From: Chitinophagaceae bacterium
Lineage (GTDB): Bacteria; Bacteroidota; Bacteroidia; Chitinophagales; Chitinophagaceae
Assembly (NCBI GenBank): GCA_004028765.1
Contig: SAIX01000056.1
Span: forward strand, 1 to 64,000
DNA: 64,000 bases
Reading direction: 5' to 3'
The translations under genes were made by a program, and so were the position numbers. Of the stretch, positions 60,988 through 64,000 are shown one piece after another. The notes below the pieces were generated by a model. It was not told the DNA's origin and made no database searches. It saw only the letters and a program-made list of their open reading frames with translations. Positions within the stretch are counted from its first letter, which is position 1. Every line of letters starts with the position of its first letter.

Positions 60988-61667
60988 TGGAGGGAAAACC
61001 CAAACAGATCCTGATCGCTGACGATGAACCCGATATACTTGAGATCATCAGTTATAACCTGGGCCGCGAAGGATATGAAGTATATACAGCAAAAGACGGT
61101 AATGAAGCCATCGAAAGGGCCAAGCAACTGCATCCCGACCTCATCATTCTCGATATCATGATGCCGAAAAAAACGGGGGTGGAAGTTTGTGAGATACTCC
61201 GTTCACAGCCCATATTCCAGGATACATTGATCATTTTCCTGACTGCGTTAAGCGATGAAGCTTCGCAGATCAAAGGTCTTGAAACCGGCGCGGATGATTA
61301 TGTGAGCAAACCCATCAGCCCCAAAGTGCTGGTAAGCCGGGTAAATGCATTGTTCCGCAGGGTGAACAGTAAAGAGACCGGTAAGAATATCGTGATCGGC
61401 AATATCACGATTGATCCTGTGAAATTTATTGTTTCGATCGATGGGAATGAAATCATTCTCGCGAAAAAGGAATTTGAATTATTGTACCTGCTCGCATCAA
61501 AACCCGGCCGCGTATTTCTCCGCAATGAAATATTATCCCAGGTTTGGGGCAACGATGTGATCGTGGGCGACAGGACCATCGATGTACATATCCGCAAAAT
61601 CCGCCAGAAACTGGGAGTGGACTGCATTACGACGGTGAAGGGGGTTGGGTATAAGTTTGAGTTGTGA
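60987..61667 (+). CDS. OmpR/PhoB-family response regulator
   Basis: 226 aa. Receiver domain (about 6-125): LIADDEPDILEI acidic pair, LIILDIMMPKKTG with the phosphorylated aspartate (about residue 53), FLTALSDE and YVSKPISP lysine. Winged-helix output domain (about 135-226): FELLYLLASKPGRVFLRNEI, GDRTIDVHIRKIRQKLG, TVKGVGYKFE. Most like PhoB/PhoP. The cognate kinase is the next gene, but about 500 nt away. With the DUF47 gene downstream a role in phosphate response is likely. Confidence 0.94.
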   Translation: MEGKPKQILIADDEPDILEIISYNLGREGYEVYTAKDGNEAIERAKQLHPDLIILDIMMPKKTGVEVCEILRSQPIFQDTLIIFLTALSDEASQIKGLETGADDYVSKPISPKVLVSRVNALFRRVNSKETGKNIVIGNITIDPVKFIVSIDGNEIILAKKEFELLYLLASKPGRVFLRNEILSQVWGNDVIVGDRTIDVHIRKIRQKLGVDCITTVKGVGYKFEL

Positions 61668-61712
61668 TGACAGGTTGATCCGTTTATTGGTTTACTGGTT
61701 TATTGGTTGAGG

Positions 61713-62000
61713 GGTTCATGGGTCATTGATCATGGTTCATGGATTATTTGGTCTTTGGCTATTGGCCTTTTGAGATTGAGCGTATTATCGCAATCCTCTG
61801 CGAAAACTCCGCCGCTCCGCGACTCTGCGGTGAAAAAATTAAACTTGAAATGAGAGGTTCATGGGTCATAGTTCATGGATTATTTGGTCTTTGAGTATTC
61901 GTCTTTGGCTATTGGCCTTTTGAGATCGATCGTATCATCGCAATGCTCTGCGCAAACTCCGCCGCTCCGCGGCTCTGCGTTGAAAACATCAAACTTGAAT
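61713..62000. repeat. Tandemly duplicated repeat between response regulator and kinase
   Basis: Two imperfect units of about 143-150 bp start at 61713 and 61856 with GGTTCATGGGTCAT. Each has GGATTATTTGGTCTTTG, GCTATTGGCCTTTTGAGAT, then one arm of the palindromic family (CTCTGCG(A/C)AAACTCCGCCGC ... CTCTGCGGTGAAAA) and an AAACTTGAA tail. Copy 2 carries a 14-nt extra stretch around 61893-61906. The whole 502-nt gap 61668-62169 otherwise has only short repeated strings and no credible gene. Confidence 0.75.
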
Positions 62001-62055
62001 TCACTGATTAACTTATTTGTGCTGGTTTATTCCGGTCAAAACCCATCCACATTCT

Positions 62056-62107
62056 TCCATGAACCATCTGCCATGAACCATGAGCGATTGGCTATGAACC
62101 ATGGGCT
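62056..62107. repeat. CCATGAACCATG short-string repeat
   Basis: CCATGAACCATCTGCCATGAACC and TATGAACCATGGGCTAT repeat a CATGAACC word four times. It is the inverse complement of the GGTTCATG heads at 61713 and 61856, so the two could pair. Confidence 0.5.
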
Positions 62108-62169
62108 ATAAACACTAACTTGCAAACAACCGGTTCACCATTAATCTGCAATGTTCTCCCGGAAACACC

Positions 62170-63225
62170 ATGTTCAAAACCAAAAATCTTTCTCCGCAAC
62201 AGTTATCAGCTTTTACAGCTGCGATCCTCTCTGTACCCATTTCGCTGGGTATCTGGATCATACGCCCTGACTGGGTAATTGCAGTTTCATCGCTTGTGGT
62301 CACTTTTATCGGCAGCTATTTCCTGATACGCTTTGTACTGGAGTCATTTATTTACCGGAAGATCAAACTCATTTATAAATTTATTTACCAGACAAAAGCC
62401 AGCAAACGCGAAGAAACCTATTATAAATATATCCTTCCGCAAAAAGGGATCGATGAAGTGCGGGCCGATGTGGAGCAGTGGGCCGAACAGAAAAGCGCAG
62501 AGATCGAACAGTTAAAAACCAATGAAGCTTACCGGAAAGAATTCCTGCAAAACCTTTCCCACGAATTCAAAACTCCCATTTTCGCCATCCAGGGATATGT
62601 TGATACGTTGAGGAGCGGCGCCATGGAAGATCCCGATCTTGCAAAAAGGTTTCTCGACAACACAGCGAGGAATGTTGACAGGATGGTAAACCTCGTGGAA
62701 GACCTTGATGAAATATCCCGCCTCGAAAGCGGCAGGCAGCCTGTGTACAAAGAGAATTTTGTGATCCAGGATATGATCCGCGAAACCTATGAAAGCCTGT
62801 CGATAAAAACCGCCGCGAAAAATATCCGCTGTTCCATTAAAAAAGGATGTGAAAACCCGCCCATCACTGTATTTGCAGACAAGGAAAAGATCAGGCAGGT
62901 ATTGATCAACCTGCTCGAAAATGCCACCAAATATGGGAAACAGGATGGGAGCATTGTGGCGAGTGTCTATAAAACCGATGGGCAAAGAGTGTTGATTGAA
63001 CTGAGTGATGATGGTATTGGAATTGCAGAAGAACATCTGCCCCGCATTTTTGAACGCTTTTACCGTACCGACCGTGGGCGCAGCCGGGATGTGGGCGGTA
63101 CCGGTCTGGGGCTCGCCATCTGCAAACACATTATTGAAGCACATGGGCAAACCATGCACGTCAGAAGCAAACTGGATGTCGGAACCACGATCGGTTTTAC
63201 ACTGGAAGGGGCAAGAAAGGAATAA
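62170..63225 (+). CDS. Sensor histidine kinase (PhoR-like)
   Basis: 351 aa. Two N-terminal membrane helices (about 15-55) with hardly any periplasmic loop, a short coiled linker, then HisKA with LSHEFKTPIFAIQGYVDTL (phospho-accepting His about residue 136) and HATPase: LINLLENATKYG (N box), LSDDGIGIAEEHLPRIFERFYR (G1/F box) and GGTGLGLAICKHIIEAHG (G2). The lack of a large sensor domain suggests that it senses a membrane-internal cue or a partner. Separated from its regulator by the duplicated repeats, so it probably has its own promoter. Confidence 0.93.
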   Translation: MFKTKNLSPQQLSAFTAAILSVPISLGIWIIRPDWVIAVSSLVVTFIGSYFLIRFVLESFIYRKIKLIYKFIYQTKASKREETYYKYILPQKGIDEVRADVEQWAEQKSAEIEQLKTNEAYRKEFLQNLSHEFKTPIFAIQGYVDTLRSGAMEDPDLAKRFLDNTARNVDRMVNLVEDLDEISRLESGRQPVYKENFVIQDMIRETYESLSIKTAAKNIRCSIKKGCENPPITVFADKEKIRQVLINLLENATKYGKQDGSIVASVYKTDGQRVLIELSDDGIGIAEEHLPRIFERFYRTDRGRSRDVGGTGLGLAICKHIIEAHGQTMHVRSKLDVGTTIGFTLEGARKE

Positions 63226-63298
63226 GAATCATCATTGAATCATGAATAGGGAACAGGGAATATCGAATGATGAAGCAGTAGCACTATTTCTTCAAAAA

Positions 63299-63320
63299 GG
63301 CCCCGGTAGATACCAGGGCC
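63299..63320. other. Hairpin downstream of the kinase gene
   Basis: GGCCC-C-GGTA / TACC-A-GGGCC. An A-tract precedes it, so it has a terminator look on the minus strand and a weak one on the plus strand. The rest of the 307-nt gap 63226-63532 shows only the promoter below. Confidence 0.45.
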
Positions 63321-63508
63321 GGAACATGAGAAAAATTGCTGTTATCCGGCAAAATTGATGGGGCAATATGAATAGAATATGAACGGTTTGCAATCATACC
63401 ATTACGAAACAAGGGTATGGAAAAAATATCTTTACGGAAAACCGGCAAAATCCTATATTATCTAATCATTAATTATTTGTTTTGGGGTGGGCTGCGGATG
63501 CAGAACCC

Positions 63509-63516
63509 TATTTTTG
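63509..63516 (+). promoter_or_regulatory. -7 promoter box of the DUF47 gene
   Basis: TATTTTTG, a perfect TAnnTTTG, 16 nt before the ATG at 63533. TTTG at 63481-63484 lies 24 nt upstream, slightly long for a -33 element. Confidence 0.55.
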
Positions 63517-63532
63517 CGTAAATTTTAAAGCT

Positions 63533-64000
63533 ATGGGTATCAACAATTTTGGAAAACTTTTTATGCCGAAGAACAAAGTGTTTTATGAACTCTTTGAAGA
63601 TGTGGCCGATAAAGTATACGAAATGGGGCTGAAGCTGAAAGAAATGGTAAGCATGGCAGAGCCTGATAAACGTGCGGCCATTCTTGCGCAGATCGAAGAC
63701 CTTGAGCACAAGAACGACGACAATACCCATCGCATTTTTACAGAACTGGGCCGGAATTTCATCACACCGTTTGACCGGGAGGATATCCACTATCTCGCCA
63801 CTTCACTGGATGATATTGCCGACTATATTTATTCTTCTGCCAAAAAGATCAATTTCTACAGTGTAAACCCGAACGACACCGGTATCCAGAAAATGGCCGA
63901 GTTGATATTACAGGGTTCGGGTGAAATCAAGAAAGCCGTATTCGGTTTACGCGATATGAAGAACCTCCGCGAGATGACAGAAGCCATGGTGAAAGTGAAC
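63533..64000 (+). CDS. DUF47/PhoU-like protein, 3' end beyond the window
   Basis: 156 codons from the ATG at 63533, open to the window edge. INNFGKLFMPKNKVFYELFE and VADKVYEMGLKLKEMV start a helical bundle; HKNDDNTHRIFTELGRNFITP and FDREDIHYLATSLDDIADYIY carry the E/D-x3-D metal-binding repeats of the PhoU/DUF47 fold. DUF47 proteins are usually encoded beside a Pit-type phosphate transporter, so a pit gene is expected to follow outside the window. Supports a phosphate role for the two-component pair upstream. Confidence 0.85.
   Translation, partial: MGINNFGKLFMPKNKVFYELFEDVADKVYEMGLKLKEMVSMAEPDKRAAILAQIEDLEHKNDDNTHRIFTELGRNFITPFDREDIHYLATSLDDIADYIYSSAKKINFYSVNPNDTGIQKMAELILQGSGEIKKAVFGLRDMKNLREMTEAMVKVN

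Noticed and set aside
61875-62111. 78-aa open frame in the repeat region between response regulator and kinase
   Set aside because: It is made of repeat units, has no recognisable sequence or start signal, and the other copy of the repeat is not open in the same way.
63473-63790. Minus-strand open frame over the start of the DUF47 gene
   Set aside because: The plus-strand frame gives a clear DUF47/PhoU-like protein with a promoter; the antisense frame is its shadow.
1-64000. tRNA, rRNA, insertion sequence, prophage or integrase genes
   Set aside because: No cloverleaf-type sequence with a GTTCGA-like T arm in any gap, no rRNA segments, and no transposase, integrase or phage gene among the translated frames. 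Covariance-model tools would be needed to exclude small RNAs.

Overview
This window reads as a contiguous, gene-dense piece of a Bacteroidota chromosome, most likely Chitinophagales (Chitinophagaceae-like). Evidence: type IX secretion/gliding proteins (PorT, PorP/SprF, GldB); many secreted proteins ending their signal peptide in A-Q; a PorT-ubiE and a gldB-nadE neighbourhood; bacillithiol (BshA) and menaquinone (UbiE/MenG) genes; Thermus-type NADP isocitrate dehydrogenase; promoters of the Bacteroidota TAnnTTTG type; and few Shine-Dalgarno sites. I see no rRNA, tRNA, insertion sequence, prophage or CRISPR array.

Layout. 1-7.6 kb (minus strand): MutS-like ATPase, dihydroorotase, PorT, then a coupled cassette (membrane sulfatase-fold enzyme, kinase-like/methyltransferase fusion, 64-aa membrane peptide) inserted between porT and ubiE. 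7.7-21 kb: housekeeping (RsgA, gamma-carbonic-anhydrase-like protein, class III aminotransferase, BshA, M28 peptidase, RsmI-like methylase, EI24 protein, 3-methyladenine glycosylase, esterase, PorP/SprF, uracil phosphoribosyltransferase, adenine deaminase). 21-35.4 kb: mostly exported enzymes (LolA-like protein, sortilin-type propeller protein, GH95 glycosidase, transglutaminase-like protein, phosphoesterase-PQQ propeller fusion, esterase, DUF5117-type metalloprotease) plus a Lys/Ala histone-H1-like protein. 35.4-50.4 kb: central metabolism (E2 of a 2-oxoacid dehydrogenase, IDH, ApaG, NadE, thiolase, PyrD), gldB flanked by two paralogous secreted proteins of unknown function, and a universal stress protein. 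50.4-54.4 kb: TerC, then a seven-gene tightly overlapping operon (winged-helix regulator, Coq4-like protein, DgkA-like kinase, DUF1361 and small membrane proteins) behind a palindromic operator. 54.5-64 kb: a giant outer-membrane protein (degenerate peptidase + TolB propeller + barrel), an MBL hydrolase, a secreted protein with a possible clan-CD (caspase/CHAT-like) C-terminus, a PhoB/PhoR-like two-component pair split by duplicated repeats, and a truncated DUF47/PhoU-like gene suggesting phosphate regulation.

Themes. Nucleotide and NAD metabolism recur (pyrC, pyrD, upp, ade, nadE), as do cell envelope and secretion. The best candidates for undescribed biology are the 51.3-54.4 kb operon with a Coq4-like protein in what should be a menaquinone-only organism; the secreted clan-CD-like protein at 58.7-60.9 kb; the ubiE-porT cassette; the paralogous pair around gldB; and a dispersed palindromic intergenic repeat found at four places, twice as tandem duplications. 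A recurrent pattern of TAnnTTTG-like boxes only 4-8 nt before start codons suggests leaderless transcripts for several genes.
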